From positions 249,837,436-249,901,435 of the forward strand of contig OZ005648.1 in assembly GCA_963930645.1 (NCBI GenBank): a DNA stretch of 64,000 bases, read 5' to 3'. Numbering within the stretch: position 1 is the stretch's first letter; each line of letters starts with the position of its first letter. This document shows, piece after piece, positions 1 to 10,809 of the stretch. The notes below the pieces were generated by a model. That model made no database searches. It was given only the letters and a program-made list of their open reading frames with translations, and had not been told where the DNA came from. This DNA is from Salticus scenicus (Eukaryota > Arthropoda > Arachnida > Araneae > Salticidae). The translations under genes and the position numbers were made by a program.

Positions 1-154
1 GCATTTATGTTCAACACTCTTAATGAACCACTATATTATCGTAAGCGAAAAACATAAATTAAAAAAAAAAAATTCCCATCAGTGGAATAATCGGTTCGGG
101 CCACCACTGCCTGCGGTAGCTCATACAGGTGCGCAAGGCTCTCATGCTCCTTCA

Positions 155-860
155 CCTACCGTTTCCGCCCCTCCTAATTATTTCAGATTTTAAAAAATAC
201 CCGAAGTCTTTATCTCGGGCTTTTAAACCTAATAATACTAATTTCCAACATTTTATCTGACTTTTTTTTATTTTTACCCCTGCGCCTGATCTCTTCCCGC
301 CCTTCGTAATAAGTCTGTACTTTCGAAAATATCCGCAATCGATTTATCGGGCCTCAAAACCTAACAACACTAATTTTCAGCGATCGAACTCTTATTTATA
401 TATTTTTAACCTTTCACTTCCCCTTCCCGTCTATCCTAATAATTTTACAAATTCGAAAATATACGCAGTAGATTTGTAGGTATCAAAAAACCTCCATGTA
501 CCAATTTAAGAACTTTCCAAATTCGAAAATATCCGCAATCGATTTGTAAGTATCATAAACCTCTATGTACCAATTTTGAACGATCTAACTCTATTTTTAT
601 TTTTTGCCCCTCCGTCCCCTCCTTCCGCCCCTCCTAATAACTTTACGAATTCGAAAATATCCGCAATAGATTTGTAGGTATCAAAAACCTTTATCTACCA
701 ATTTTGAACGGTCTAACTATATTTTTATTTTTTTGCCCCTCCACCCCCTCACACCTTTCTGACCCTCCTAATAACTTTACACTTTCAAAAATTTCCTCAT
801 TAGAATTGCAGATCTCTAAAACCTATCTGTACCAATTTTGAACTGTCTAACTATATTTCT
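155..860 (-). repeat. Diverged ~115-bp tandem units, left palindrome arm
   Basis: About six units of roughly 80-135 bp, mirror image of 1545-2250. In minus-strand sense each runs through agttagaccgttcaaaattgg, a gaggtttttgatacctacaaa core, cgattgcggatattttcg, then gttattaggaggggc and a G-rich stretch. Divergence rises toward the outer edge of the arm. Short ORFs here, including those on the opposite strand, are by-products of the repeat. Confidence 0.75.
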
Positions 861-899
861 ATTTATTAAAATTTTATTTTTCCGACTGAGTGAAAATAA

Positions 900-971
900 T
901 GCCTGGACCGGGAATCGAACCCCGGATCTTTGACTTACAAGGTCAATGCTCTACCACTGAGCTATCCAGGC
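900..971 (-). tRNA. tRNA-Thr (anticodon UGU), left palindrome arm
   Basis: Read on the minus strand, this 72-nt stretch folds into a full cloverleaf. The acceptor stem is gcctgga/tccaggc with discriminator A, the D stem gctc/gagc, the anticodon stem ttgac/gtcaa with loop cttgtaa (anticodon UGU, reading ACA), and the T stem cgggg/cccgg (one G-G mismatch possible) with a ttcgatt loop. The internal promoter is complete: A box tagctcagtgg and B box ggttcgattcc both fit the Pol III consensus. A T4 terminator (AAAA on the plus strand, 893-896) follows the 3' end. No intron is present and no CCA is encoded, as expected for a eukaryotic nuclear tRNA. It is the mirror image of the gene at 1430-1501. 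Confidence 0.85.
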
Positions 972-1187
972 CGACATCCCGGTCAGCATTACTCACTCAG
1001 ACAACCTTTTAGGCACAAACATCTCTGGTCTATCATTTAGATATCTGAACAGAAAATAAGCCGGAGGTAAAGGAAAAGACCATTAAACAATGGGAGAGAA
1101 AATACAATTTTTTATTAAAATCACACAATTAACTGTGGAAGAAAATCATATTTATTGAAATTTTATTTTTCCGACTGAGTGAAAATC

Positions 1188-1212
1188 AGGGGTTCGATTC
1201 CCGGTCCAGGCA
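1188..1212 (+). pseudogene. 3' fragment of tRNA-Thr at the palindrome axis
   Basis: About 25 bases identical to the T arm and 3' acceptor strand of the neighbouring tRNA-Thr (ggttcgattcccggtccagg), followed by the same trailer (attattttcactcagtcgg). The 5' half is missing, and an inverted copy of the trailer lies immediately upstream. The trailer therefore occurs four times (about 867-899 and 1157-1186 on minus, 1213-1245 and 1501-1535 on plus). The fragment marks the point about which the region was duplicated in inverted orientation. Confidence 0.8.
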
Positions 1213-1429
1213 TTATTTTCACTCAGTCGGAAAAATAAAATTTCAATAAATATGATTTTCTTCCACAGTTAATTGTGTGATTTTAATAAAAAATTGTATT
1301 TTCTCTCCCATTGTTTAATGGTGCTTTCCTTTACCGGCGGCTTATTTTCTGTTCAGATATCTAAATGATAGACCAGAGATGTTTGTGCCTAAAAGGTTGT
1401 CTGAGTGAGTAATGCTGACCGGGATGTCG

Positions 1430-1501
1430 GCCTGGATAGCTCAGTGGTAGAGCATTGACCTTGTAAGTCAAAGATCCGGGGTTCGATTCCCGGTCCAGGC
1501 A
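1430..1501 (+). tRNA. tRNA-Thr (anticodon UGU), right palindrome arm
   Basis: The sequence matches the minus-strand gene at 900-971 and has the same cloverleaf, intact A box (tagctcagtgg), intact B box (ggttcgattcc), discriminator A at 1501 and a T4 Pol III terminator at 1505-1508. It therefore looks transcribable and would deliver threonine at ACA codons. Upstream (aatgctgaccgggatgtcg) and downstream (attattttcactcagtcgg) flanks are shared by both copies. The two genes are divergently oriented within the palindrome. A tRNA-derived SINE is the alternative, but no SINE body or A-rich tail follows, so a real gene is favoured. Confidence 0.87.
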
Positions 1502-1544
1502 TTATTTTCACTCAGTCGGAAAAATAAAATTTTAATAAATAGAA

Positions 1545-2250
1545 ATATAGTTAGACCGTTCAAAATTGGTACAGATAGGTTTTAGAGATCTGCAATTCTA
1601 ATGAGGAAGTTTTTGAAAGTGTAAAGTTATTAGGAGGGTCAGAAAGGTGTGAGGGGGTGGAGGGGCAAAAAAATAAAAATAGAGTTAGACCGTTCAAAAT
1701 TGGTAGATAAAGGTTTTTGATACCTACAAATCTATTGCGGATATTTTCGAATTTGTAAAGTTATTAGGAGGGGCTGAAGGAGGGGACGGAGGGGCAAAAA
1801 ATAAAAATAGAGTTAGATCGTTCAAAATTGGTACATAGAGGTTTATGATACTTACAAATCGATTGCGGATATTTTCGAATTTGGAAAGTTCTTAAATTGG
1901 TACATGGAGGTTTTTTGATACCTACAAATCTACTGCGTATATTTTCGAATTTGTAAAATTATTAGGATAGACGGGAAGGGGAAGTGAAAGGGTAAAAATA
2001 TATAAATAAGAGTTCGAGCGCTGAAAATTAGTGTTGTTAGGTTTTGAGGCCCGATAAATCGATTGCGGATATTTTCGAAAGTACAGACTTATTACGAAGG
2101 GCGAGAAGAGATCAGGCGCAGGGGTAAAAATAAAAAAAGTCAGATAAAATGTTGGAAATTAGTATTATTAGGTTTAAAAGCCCGAGATAAAGACTTCGAG
2201 TATTTTTTAAAATCTGAAATAATTAGGAGGGGCGGAAACGGTAGGTGAAG
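1545..2250 (+). repeat. Diverged ~115-bp tandem units, right palindrome arm
   Basis: About six consecutive degenerate units starting near 1549, 1681, 1807, 1889, 2010 and 2140. The core is gttagaccgttcaaaattgg, a gaggtttttgatacctacaaa stretch, and gattgcggatattttcga. The last units are the most diverged. The same core recurs as single inserts inside the satellite at 45.2, 45.7 and 46.3 kb. Confidence 0.75.
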
Positions 2251-2401
2251 GAGCATCAGAGCCTTGCGCACCTGTATGAGCTGCCGCAGGCAGTGGTGGC
2301 CCGAACCGATTATTCCACTGATGGGAATTTTTTTTTTTTTTAATTTATGTTTTTCGCTTACGATAATATAGTGGTTCATTAAGAGTGTTGAACATAAATG
2401 C

Positions 2402-2925
2402 ACGCGCGCAGCGCACAATTGCCTGCAATGCCAAGGGCAGTGGAGACCCGTTGCGACATTTTTTTCCAATCACATTTTTTTTTTTCCCCGCATGATAAAA
2501 ATTGATGTAATTTTGAGAATTCATTAACTATAGCGATTCATTTAAAAATAGTGACCAGCGAAACGGGCGTAGCCTGCTAGTTTTGTATTAAATTGATGCT
2601 TGTTTTCTATTGGCAAAATTTTTGCATTTTTATTCACGAATTGCTTGTACATTCCAATTTTGCAAAAAAGAAAAAATATATTTTTACTTTTTACTATATT
2701 ATCAGTGTGTTTTAAAATTTTGAATACACCCCCAGTGGCCCTCGGGACCCCATATAACACATTTTTTTTTTTTTTTTTTCTCCCAAATGAATTTCTTTTT
2801 CTTCACCAAAAAAATCTACCTGAAAAAAAAATCGTGTATTATATTTATTTATTTATTTCAAGCTAGGAGGATCCCGAAACCCATTTCTTATGCCCAGCTA
2901 AAGTCTTGAAACCCAGAATTATCTT
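2402..2925. other. AT-rich DNA, nothing recognised
   Basis: Low-complexity T tracts (2472-2482, 2762-2780) and AT-rich sequence. The small open frames on both strands show no family motif and end in homopolymers. Confidence 0.6.
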
Positions 2926-3205
2926 AATTGGAAGATTGCGGGTTCGGTACTCGAGCCGGCCAAAGACCGTCGTGAACACTAATGGCGGCTGGTGCACGTA
3001 AAATCTGTCGTAGCCGCAAAGTCCTCCATGTTCCCATCAAAAATTATATCTCTGGGGGGTCACCGAAGCGGGAGAGCCATCCCTTACGTGGAGGATCAAA
3101 ATTGTGATGGCATGTCTCCGGAACACCTCTAGGGGTGTGTCCCAGACCGTCGCCAATTGCCCATCTGCGCAGCATTAGTACGACGTAAAACTCAACCACA
3201 ATTAA
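2926..3205 (+). mobile_element. tRNA-headed SINE, longest plus-strand copy
   Basis: The copy begins in the tRNA-related head around a B-box-like segment (gaagattgcgggttcgg, then actcgagccggcc). It continues through a body (tccatgttcccatc, ggagagccatccctta) to a conserved tail (attgtgatggcatgtctcc, gaccgtcgccaattgccca, gcattagtacgacgtaaaac). The same head and body occur on the minus strand at 12.93-13.14 kb, and the tail recurs at 5.6, 12.3, 30.5 and 63.7 kb, which establishes a dispersed family. The first part of the tRNA head (A box) is not recognisable here. SINEs do not encode protein and depend on a LINE for mobility. Confidence 0.7.
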
Positions 3206-4472
3206 CCCAGAATTATCTTAAAAGGAAAGCAATTTCACTGATGTCATTTTTCAAAAGTTTCGAGCATTCAAATAATTCAAATACTCTAATATAAAATATT
3301 ATATGTATATTATTCATCTTTATTTTAAAATATAGTTCATTTTTTTGGATTATTATTATTATTAATATTGGTTAAATGTTAAATGTTCTACAAATACTGA
3401 TTGTTCTTTAAAGCTATAGTTTTTCTAATGAATTTCTGTTGCATAGTTTAAAAACAGGTATGGCAACACAACACGCTATTTATTTACAAGATCCACATGG
3501 ACGCCCGGCGTGATGGAAGAAGCGTGTCTATACCATGGATGGTCTATACGGATTTACTTTTAGCTTTCGTTTATCAAGTTAAGTCAACATTTATTATTTA
3601 TTATTAATCAATAGTACCTGAAAAACAGGCATTTCTATTTTTTTTTTTAATTGCAAATATGTAATATAAAGTATGTTTCATCAGTGTAATGTGTAATCTT
3701 CAGTGTGTTTCATCAATGTTGGAATTCGATTTCTTTCGGAAAAATTAAAAGTTATGTTTATAATAACATAACTCGTATGATCAAATATTAAAGCACAGAA
3801 TAATCTAATTAGAAATTAGTTATTTATACTACAACTTCATTTATTATTATAGTAAATATCTACGAATTCTTAATGTAAAATTTTTGAATTAGGGTGAGCT
3901 TATAAGAGTAATATGACGATATAAAATTGGTTAAATTTTGTTTAATAATAATAAAATAAATAAAATTTTAAAGAAATTCCTTAAGGATGCTCATTACTAG
4001 CATATTTACCTTAGAAGATAATTCAAATAATGACTGTTGTTTTCATTAGGTTCAAAGTTTAGAAAGCTAGAAATGTTTAAAAAAGGCCTTATGCAATATT
4101 GTAGTAGCTTCATTTTAAAACAATTAAAGCTGTTCATATAATTATTTACTAAATATCATGTAATGTAATTTATTTTTTAACTTTCATATAACCAGAATGT
4201 ATTATTATTTATTGAATGCAGATATATTAAAAGGATTATTTTTTTTTTTTTCTAAAAGTGAGAGTACTCCTTGACCATTTTTAAAAGAGAGAATTTAGCA
4301 TTAGAAGTAAAAAATTAAATGATGTTGAAAAAAAAAATTGATCTTTTGTGAAATTATACTAATATTTACTTCTCAATATGTTCAAAAATAAAATGTGTAA
4401 TATACAGGTATACAGTAGATGGGTGTGTATAAATTCAAGCTATAAGTTTAAGTTATGAGTTCAAGTTATATT
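3206..4472. other. AT-rich intergenic DNA
   Basis: About 1.27 kb of A/T-rich sequence with short homopolymers. I see no ORF with a family motif, no terminal inverted repeats and no tandem array. Confidence 0.6.
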
Positions 4473-5050
4473 ATATGGACGTGCATATTATTGATTGCTG
4501 TAAAACGAAATTTCATGCATTTTAAAAACTCATACTGGTGAGGTATCCAGTGATTTTTTTTTTTTTTTTGGTTTTCATGTTTGCAGAGCGTTACAGACAT
4601 GCATATTACTGGTTGCTGTAAAATGAATTTTCATGTGTTTTAAAAATTCATGCGGGTAAGGTATCCAGTGATGTGTTTTTTTTTTTTTTTTTTTCATGTA
4701 CGCAGAGCGTTACAGATGTGCATATTACTGATTGCTGTGAAATGAAATTTCATGTGGGTGAGGTATCCAGTGATTTTTTTTTTTTTTTCGTGTGCACAGA
4801 GTGTACAGACGTGCATATTACTGGTTGCTGTAACACGAAATTTCGTGCATTTTAAAGATTCATGCAGTATGCGAGCGAAGTATCCAGTTATGTTTTTCTT
4901 TGGTTTTCATGTACGCGGAGCATACAGACGTGGATATTGCTGATTGCTGCAAAACGAAATTTTGTGCATTTTAAAGATTCGTGCGGTATGCGAGTGAGGT
5001 ATCCATCCAGTGATGTTTTTTCGGTTTTCATGTACACGAAGTGTACTGAT
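4473..5050 (+). repeat. ~119-bp minisatellite, about five copies
   Basis: Unit starts (gtgcatattactgattgctg or variants) lie at about 4481, 4599, 4719, 4811 and 4930, giving spacings of 118, 120, 92 and 119. Each unit ends in gaggtatccagtgat, a T tract of very different length, then catgtacgcagagcgttacag. A sixth partial unit is split by a MITE: its start is at 5041-5051 and its continuation (tcaatgattgctgcgaaatg) at 5579-5605. The T tract makes several small spurious ORFs. Confidence 0.85.
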
Positions 5051-5051
5051 G

Positions 5052-5574
5052 TACAGTCAGCAGTAAAAATATCCGTCAGGGTTTCCACGGGTCAGGGAGA
5101 ACAGGAAAAACCTGGAAAAGTCAGGGAATTTGAAATTACTGAAAAAAGTCAGGGAAAATTGTAAATATTGCTCAAAAACCTGGAAAACGCTTTTTGAGCA
5201 TTCAATTTATGTCGCAAGTCATGTTACTGTGTTGTCTTTTATGTGGCGAGCTATGTTCTGTTTTATACCGTGAGCTATTTTTTATGTCGCAAACCAAATT
5301 TTGTGACAGGAATTTTCTAAAAGTAGACCTGGAAAAGTCGGGGAATTTTATTTTTGAAATTAAGTGGGAACCCTGATCTGAGCGCTAGCCAATACTTCTT
5401 ATGTCAAAAAAGTATAGTTAATTCTATTTTGTTACATAAATTCTTGTCAAATCCTGTTCTTAGGCTGACTAAGAACATGACTCCACAAGGATTTATTTAA
5501 CAAAACAGTATTAAGTGTACTTTTTTGAGACACGGATTATTGCCAGTGCTTGGATGCTTTTGCTGCCGACTGTA
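5052..5574 (+). mobile_element. MITE-A copy 1 (Tc1/mariner type), itself interrupted
   Basis: The left end tacagtcagcag and the right end ctgccgactgta are inverted repeats flanked by TA, and the interior (ggatttatttaacaaaacag, gtattaagtgtac) matches MITE-A copies at 12.2, 12.8, 42.1 and 42.6 kb. A separate hAT-like element (5077-5375) sits inside the left terminal repeat. MITE-A lies at a TA within a minisatellite unit. Non-coding; it would need a transposase supplied in trans. Confidence 0.7.
5077..5375. mobile_element. hAT-like MITE nested in MITE-A
   Basis: The ends cagggtttccac and gtgggaaccctg are near-perfect inverted repeats of the CAGGG type common in hAT elements. The interior repeats acctggaaaagtcagggaat-like motifs. 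An 8-bp target duplication is not clean: the right flank atctgagc resembles the expected MITE-A sequence, while the left flank atatccgt has decayed or was altered on insertion. Superfamily assignment rests on the termini alone. Confidence 0.5.
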
Positions 5575-5599
5575 TGTATCAATGATTGCTGCGAAATGA

Positions 5600-5668
5600 A
5601 ATTCCAGATCGTCGCCAATTACCTGTAGCACAGTACTAGTGCAATGTTAAATCCAACCTACCTATGTA
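5600..5668 (+). mobile_element. SINE tail fragment
   Basis: The segment cagatcgtcgccaattacc, then tagcacagtactagtgcaatg and ttaaatccaacc, matches the tail of the SINE at 2926-3205. Confidence 0.5.
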
Positions 5669-6440
5669 CATTGGTATAGTAGCAGTGTATTTGATATGTT
5701 TTGTTTTGTTTTTAAATTTTGGCAACAGTAGGCTATTTGAATTTCTGTGGGAGATGTTTGTAATTGATATGGTTGCTTTTTTTTTTTTTTAATGTAAAAT
5801 GGTGATTTATTGGTTTAATAGAATTCAGTATTTCTGTTGAATATATGAAAAGAAGCTTTGCAGTAGTGTTAAAAATGGTGTTAATTTGGTTACTGTACAT
5901 ACTTATTTCAAAGTTTGCACAATGCAGCAAGGGGGAGCAGTTGCCCCCCCCCCCTCCCCAAATTCTAATAGGAATTTTTTTCTTTAACTTTAAAACTGTG
6001 CTATCAGAATTTTATTATTATTATTATTTTTTTCAGGTTGTGCCTCCCCCCCCCCTTTTTAAATTTTTTTCTGCTGATGCTACTGGTTTCCACTCAAAGT
6101 TAATTCTTTGTTTTTCCAAGGAAAGTATGCTTTTGTACAAAATTTTGGAAATGGGTAAGTAAAAAACCCTTCTATTCTATTAATATATTTATTTTTTATG
6201 TTTATTGAGTATTTATGTTATTGTGGTTTTGTAATGTTTAATATTTGTTAGTTTTTGTTTATGAAAATTGGGCAAATTTGTTTTATCCTTTGTTGAAATT
6301 TTGGAAAGCTACTTTTTGCTCTGTATTTTTAGGTTGTTGCTTTAAAACACATAAATTTGGCCATTTTGAAAAAATCGAGAAACTGCACCAAATTGGCGAG
6401 TTTGGAAAAAATTGCCAAACAATATAATTAAAATTATGTG
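5669..6440. other. AT-rich DNA with two C-runs
   Basis: Two pyrimidine tracts (5944-5958 and about 6045-6060) lie ~100 bp apart in otherwise AT-rich DNA. Open frames crossing them have no recognisable domain. Confidence 0.5.
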
Positions 6441-6442
6441 GA

Positions 6443-9045
6443 AACATCAATAAAACTGAAATTTAACTGAAGCATAAGCATAAATTTTCATGAAAATGCG
6501 CTTTGGATCTTTTTCACGTAGTATTAAATATTCACAACTAAAATTGAACCCTTGTCATTGCTTAAAAAGATTTTTAGTATTTTTATCAAATTTATTTAAA
6601 ACAGGCATTTTAAAGAAAGTTATTTTTCAGTGTATAAATTAAAATGTGTGTAAAAATGACTAACATGTGAAAACAAAATGAGAGAGTAGAAAAAACTTAT
6701 AAAGACTTGCTTCTGAGCCCATTTTAAGTTTCACTATATAAAAAGTAGCCTAGTCATTCATTTAACATACAGGAATTATGTCAATTTTTCTTGTATAATT
6801 ATATAAAAGCACCTATAACACTCAAATTTCACCAAAACGTAAAAGGTAGTTCTCATGAAAAAGCAGTTTGGGTTTTTTTACAACCAATATTGAACTCTTA
6901 TAATTTTTTATAAAGCTTTCAATTATTTTTATCAAATTTAAGCAAAATCCTTTTTTGGTATAAATTTTTTAAACACCCGCCTCTATCTATATATATACAC
7001 TATTTTAGTTTCACATATAAAAACAACAGGCCATTCTTTTAAAATGTATAAGATTTTTTTTCTACTCTCTTATTTTATTTTTGAATGTTAGTCATTTTCA
7101 CACACATTTTAGGTTACGCTGAAATATAATTTTCTTTAAAATGCTGTTTTCATTAAATTTGATAAAAAAAATACTAAAAATCTTTATAAGCAATGACAAG
7201 GGTACAACTTTAGTTATGAATATTTAATACTTCGTGAGAAAGATCCCAAACACATTTTCATGAAAACTGTCGTTTTTGCTACAGTTAAATTTCAGTTTTG
7301 TTGATGTTTTTTTTTTTTTCATGATGTTTGTTCAGTCTCGCTGATGGCCTGTTATTTTTATATGAGAAACCGAAAATGTGTTTATAGAGGCTTGTATTTA
7401 AAAAAAATTCCTGCACCCTTGTTTTGTTCATGCAATTTTTTTTTTTATTCCTCGCCCATTTTAATTTATATTAAAAAATGATTTTGCTTCACCCTCAGTT
7501 GGAGGGGTGGGTGTATTGTACAATTTTAGAGGAGCGGCGTATAAAGTACGCCAGGTCAATTTCCAAGCCTCTACATGGTGTTTGAAACTATTTAACCTTA
7601 TAATTACATTAATAAAGTATTTTGTCATAGTAAAAATGATATAGTAAAAAGAATATCAGAAAAAAAGCAGGAAAGATGGATAAAAAGGATATAATAAAAA
7701 GAATATCCGAAAAAATCACAGCCCAAAAGATTGCATTGGCATACTCTGTACGCCAGCGACTCCATTTCAGAGTTAGATAAAAATAATTGAAAACTTTATA
7801 ATAAATTATGAGAGTTCAATTTTTGGTGCAAATATTTAGCACTTTATCAGAAAAAACTCATCGCTTTTTCATGAAAACTGCTTTTTACGTTTTGATAAAA
7901 TTTGAGTGTTATAGGTACTTTTATATAATTATGTACAGAAAAAATTGGCATCATGCACATATGTTAAAGGAATGATATGTTATTTTTTATATAGTAAAAC
8001 TTAAAATATGTTCAGAATCCAGTATTTCATTAATTTTTATTCTACTGTCTTGTTTTGTTTTTGCATGTTAGTCGTTTTCACATACATTTAATTTGCACTG
8101 AAAAATAACTTTCTTTAAAATATTGTTTTAATTGAATTTAGTAAAAATACTAAAAACCATTAAACAATGACAAGGGTTTAGTTATAGTTGTAACTATTTA
8201 ATACTTCGTGAGAAAGATCCAAAACACATTTTTATGAAAACTGCCATTTATGCTTCATTTAAATTTCAGTTTCGTTGATGTTTTTACAAAATGAAGCAAT
8301 AAAATATTTCATGTTACATATATAATGAATAGCCTGTTATTTTTATATAGTGAAACTAAAATTGTGTATAGAGGCGGGTATTTAAAAAAAAAATTAATAT
8401 TGTTGGGCTTAAATTTAATAAAAATAATTGAAAGCTTTATAAAAAAAACTATAAAAGTTCGACTTTAGTTGTAAGTATTAAGCACTTCATGAGAAAACCC
8501 AAATTGTTTTTTCATGTAACTTTCCTTTTACGTTTTGATAAATTTGAATGCTATAGATACTCTTGCATTATTATACAGTAAAAATTGTCATCATGCATGC
8601 ATGCATGTAAAATGAATGACATGTTATTTTAAATAGTGAAACTTAAAATGGGTTCAGAAGCAAGTCTTTTAATAAATTTTTGATCTGCTTGCTCTCTTGT
8701 TTTGCTTCTGCGTGTTAGTCGTTTCCACACACATTATAATTTATGCTGACAAATAATAATAATAATAATTATTATTTTAAAAATGCTGTTTTGCTTAAAT
8801 TTGATAAAATAATAGAAAGCTCTTTAAGATCAATTTTATTTGTAAATATTTAGCACTGTTGAGAGAAAAAAAAAATGCTTTTTTAAGAAAGCTGTCTTTT
8901 ATGTTAAAGTAAAAATTGAAAGTTAAAAAAGCCTTTATGTACAGTAAAAATTTTCATGATATTTTTCAAATGAATGTCTTTATTTTTATATGGTAAGACC
9001 CAAAATTGGTTTAAAAGGCAGTCTTTTATAAAATTGATTTTTGGT
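6443..9045. repeat. Complex block of direct and inverted ~250-300-bp modules
   Basis: Two modules recur. Module B contains ttgaatgttagtcattttc, cttcgtgagaaagatcc and aaatttcagtttgttgatg. Module C contains ttacgttttgataaaatttg and gtaaaacttaaaatatgttc. Both lie in reverse orientation at about 6443-6710 (B) and 6715-6960 (C), then forward as B 7035-7310, C 7770-8025, B 8030-8310, C 8395-8665 and decayed versions 8670-9040. Forward C copies are ~630 bp apart. The first ~600 bp are therefore an inverted copy of the following tandem. No coding potential is seen. Confidence 0.75.
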
Positions 9046-10244
9046 GGGAAAACGCTTTTTTATTTTTTTAGTGTATAGCGTTAAGAACTAGGCAAAGTAA
9101 GATTTTGTGCAGGTTTACTCTTATGTGTATAATCTAAGATTTTCAGTGTGGTTGTTTTCAACAGCAAAATCCTGCTAATAAAAAAATTGCTTTTGTTTTT
9201 CAGATACTGTGAGACATTAAGAGAGAAATAAAATGACGGAATTATGAATGAGAGAATTTTAGTCTATGAAGAAATGGAAGAAAGAAGATAATAAAAATAC
9301 TTAAATAAATAAAACTAAATACTTTCTTTATATCACTTTTCACCCTTTAAAAAAATATATATATATACATATATTTAAGTAAATAAATCAAATAAATATA
9401 TATATGATGCATAGTTTTAAAATGTTTGTATATTCTAGTACAATATATTTTTATGATAAGAAATTTTAGTATTCTCCATTTCTGATGTCTTAATACACAA
9501 TATTTTATTTATATATTTACTTTTCTTAAAAAAAAAAACATATGTGTATAAATTTATTTATTTATTTGGAGTGGGGGCGTGTAACTGCTCATATTTTCCA
9601 CAAACACAGAAAAGTTTTTCACAATTCCGTTTTACATTTTGAAACATTGCATTAAAAAGAAAATAACTTTCTAGTTTAATTATTTTTTGTCATGAGAAAT
9701 CAGCATTTACCTCTGTTAAACTTGTGTTTGATCATATAGTTAAAATAGTGCATTACCAAGTAAAATTAATAAAAAGTGCAAAAACAATTAATTATTTAAT
9801 GAAATTGAAAGAAGTTTTAAAGAAGTAAAAATTATGATCATTTTAATAACAGCAATAGATTTGGAATAAGTTTAATAATCTTAAAAAAGAGAAAAAAAGT
9901 CTCTTATTAAAGACACTTAAAAAAAAAAAAAAAAAAAAAAAGCATAGGATCCATTATCCAGGACCCGCAGTATCCTTCAGATCCATCCTTCGTGGGGAAA
10001 TATTGAGGATTTTAGAAGTTTCCAGATTTTTTTTTTTTTTTTTTTCATAATTTATTTTCTTGAACTATAAAACACAACTCTCTAACAATACTGTATATAT
10101 AAAGAATAACTTACCTTTTTGCACATGTTGTTAGCTAAAAAATCTAACATTTCTATTTTTAGAAATTATAGAAACTAAACAAGACATTACACTTAAATTG
10201 ATTAATTAAAAAAACCTTAAAACACTTGCCTCATTACTGGCCGT
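9046..10244. other. AT-rich DNA, nothing recognised
   Basis: Contains a (TA)-rich run near 9350-9370, an A tract at ~9919-9941 and a T tract at ~10029-10045. The short segment between those tracts (aggatccattatccaggacc) is less AT-rich, but I cannot place it in a family. Confidence 0.5.
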
Positions 10245-10800
10245 AAATTTTTCAGCCGGGTACCCGACCGTTCTCAGCAGCAATCCTCTGTCTTGAAGTT
10301 CTTGAAAGAGTTCACTTGGTGGTTCTTTTCATAAGGTGGCGCCACACACCATCTGGTGCCATTGCGCAGCTGTCATTGCACATGTGTAAATTAGTATTGA
10401 TTTCAATAGATTCACGAAACATTGCGTAATTATAATTGTTGTAATCTGCTAATTTCCTAGTTTCGTTGAAATTTATTTGAATATTTTGATTATTATAGGT
10501 TTTTGCGAGGGCTGTGTTTATTTTATCAATATTAATATCATATTTGTGTTCATTAACTCGGGTTTTAATTTTCCTTTTAGTAACACCAGTATATTAATTT
10601 GAGTTTCCATTTTTATTTACGAAGGTGATATTATAAATTTCAGCTGTTTCAAGTGGTGCAATGGGGTTTTTGTCGCTGCATATTAATTGGAAAATATTTT
10701 CATTTGGTTTAAGGGGGATGTTAATTCCATATTTATTAGCAATATTTTTAATTTTATTGGAGGCTCCGCGGTCATAAGGGATTGATATAACTATTGATAG
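10245..10800 (-). pseudogene. Penelope-like element remnant, GIY-YIG end (minus copy)
   Basis: Read on the minus strand this covers the end of a Penelope-like retroelement ORF. It encodes the connector IPYDR..EASNKIKN-like region, then an IYNITF segment, a TAA stop at the same place as in the plus copy, and a tail TKRKIKTRVNEHKYDI, ending in a segment with MFRESIEINTNLHMCND and MAPDGVWRHLMKRTTK. The family protein is a reverse transcriptase joined to a GIY-YIG endonuclease that nicks target DNA. Here only the endonuclease end survives and the YIG core reads YTG. It reaches further 3' than the plus copy and is arranged head-to-head with it near 10800. It is non-functional because of stops and truncation. 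Confidence 0.75.
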
Positions 10801-10809
10801 TCTTTAATA

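Larger units (their letters stand above)
1..2401. repeat. 2.4-kb near-perfect palindrome carrying two tRNA-Thr genes
   Basis: The first ~1187 bases are the reverse complement of about 1213-2401. Position 1 (gcatttatgttcaacactc) pairs with the end of the right arm near 2401, so the structure reaches the left window edge and may continue beyond it. The axis lies near 1200 in a ~25-base spacer that is the 3' end of a tRNA gene. The arms differ by scattered substitutions (for example ctgcggtagc on the left against ctgcggcagc when the right arm is complemented), so they are not an exact copy. Each arm holds a tRNA-Thr gene and a run of diverged ~115-bp units. It could be a genuine inverted duplication or a long-read fold-back artefact; the sequence alone cannot decide. 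Confidence 0.9.

Noticed and set aside
900..1501. The tRNA copies as heads of a SINE
   Set aside because: Cloverleaf, both promoter boxes and terminator are intact, and no SINE body or A-rich tail follows. The true SINE family in this window has a different, degenerate head.
2063..2866. Several 60-109-residue ORFs at the right edge of the palindrome and beyond
   Set aside because: They lie in the diverged ~115-bp units or cross homopolymers. Mirror-image ORFs occur in the other arm and no family motif is present.
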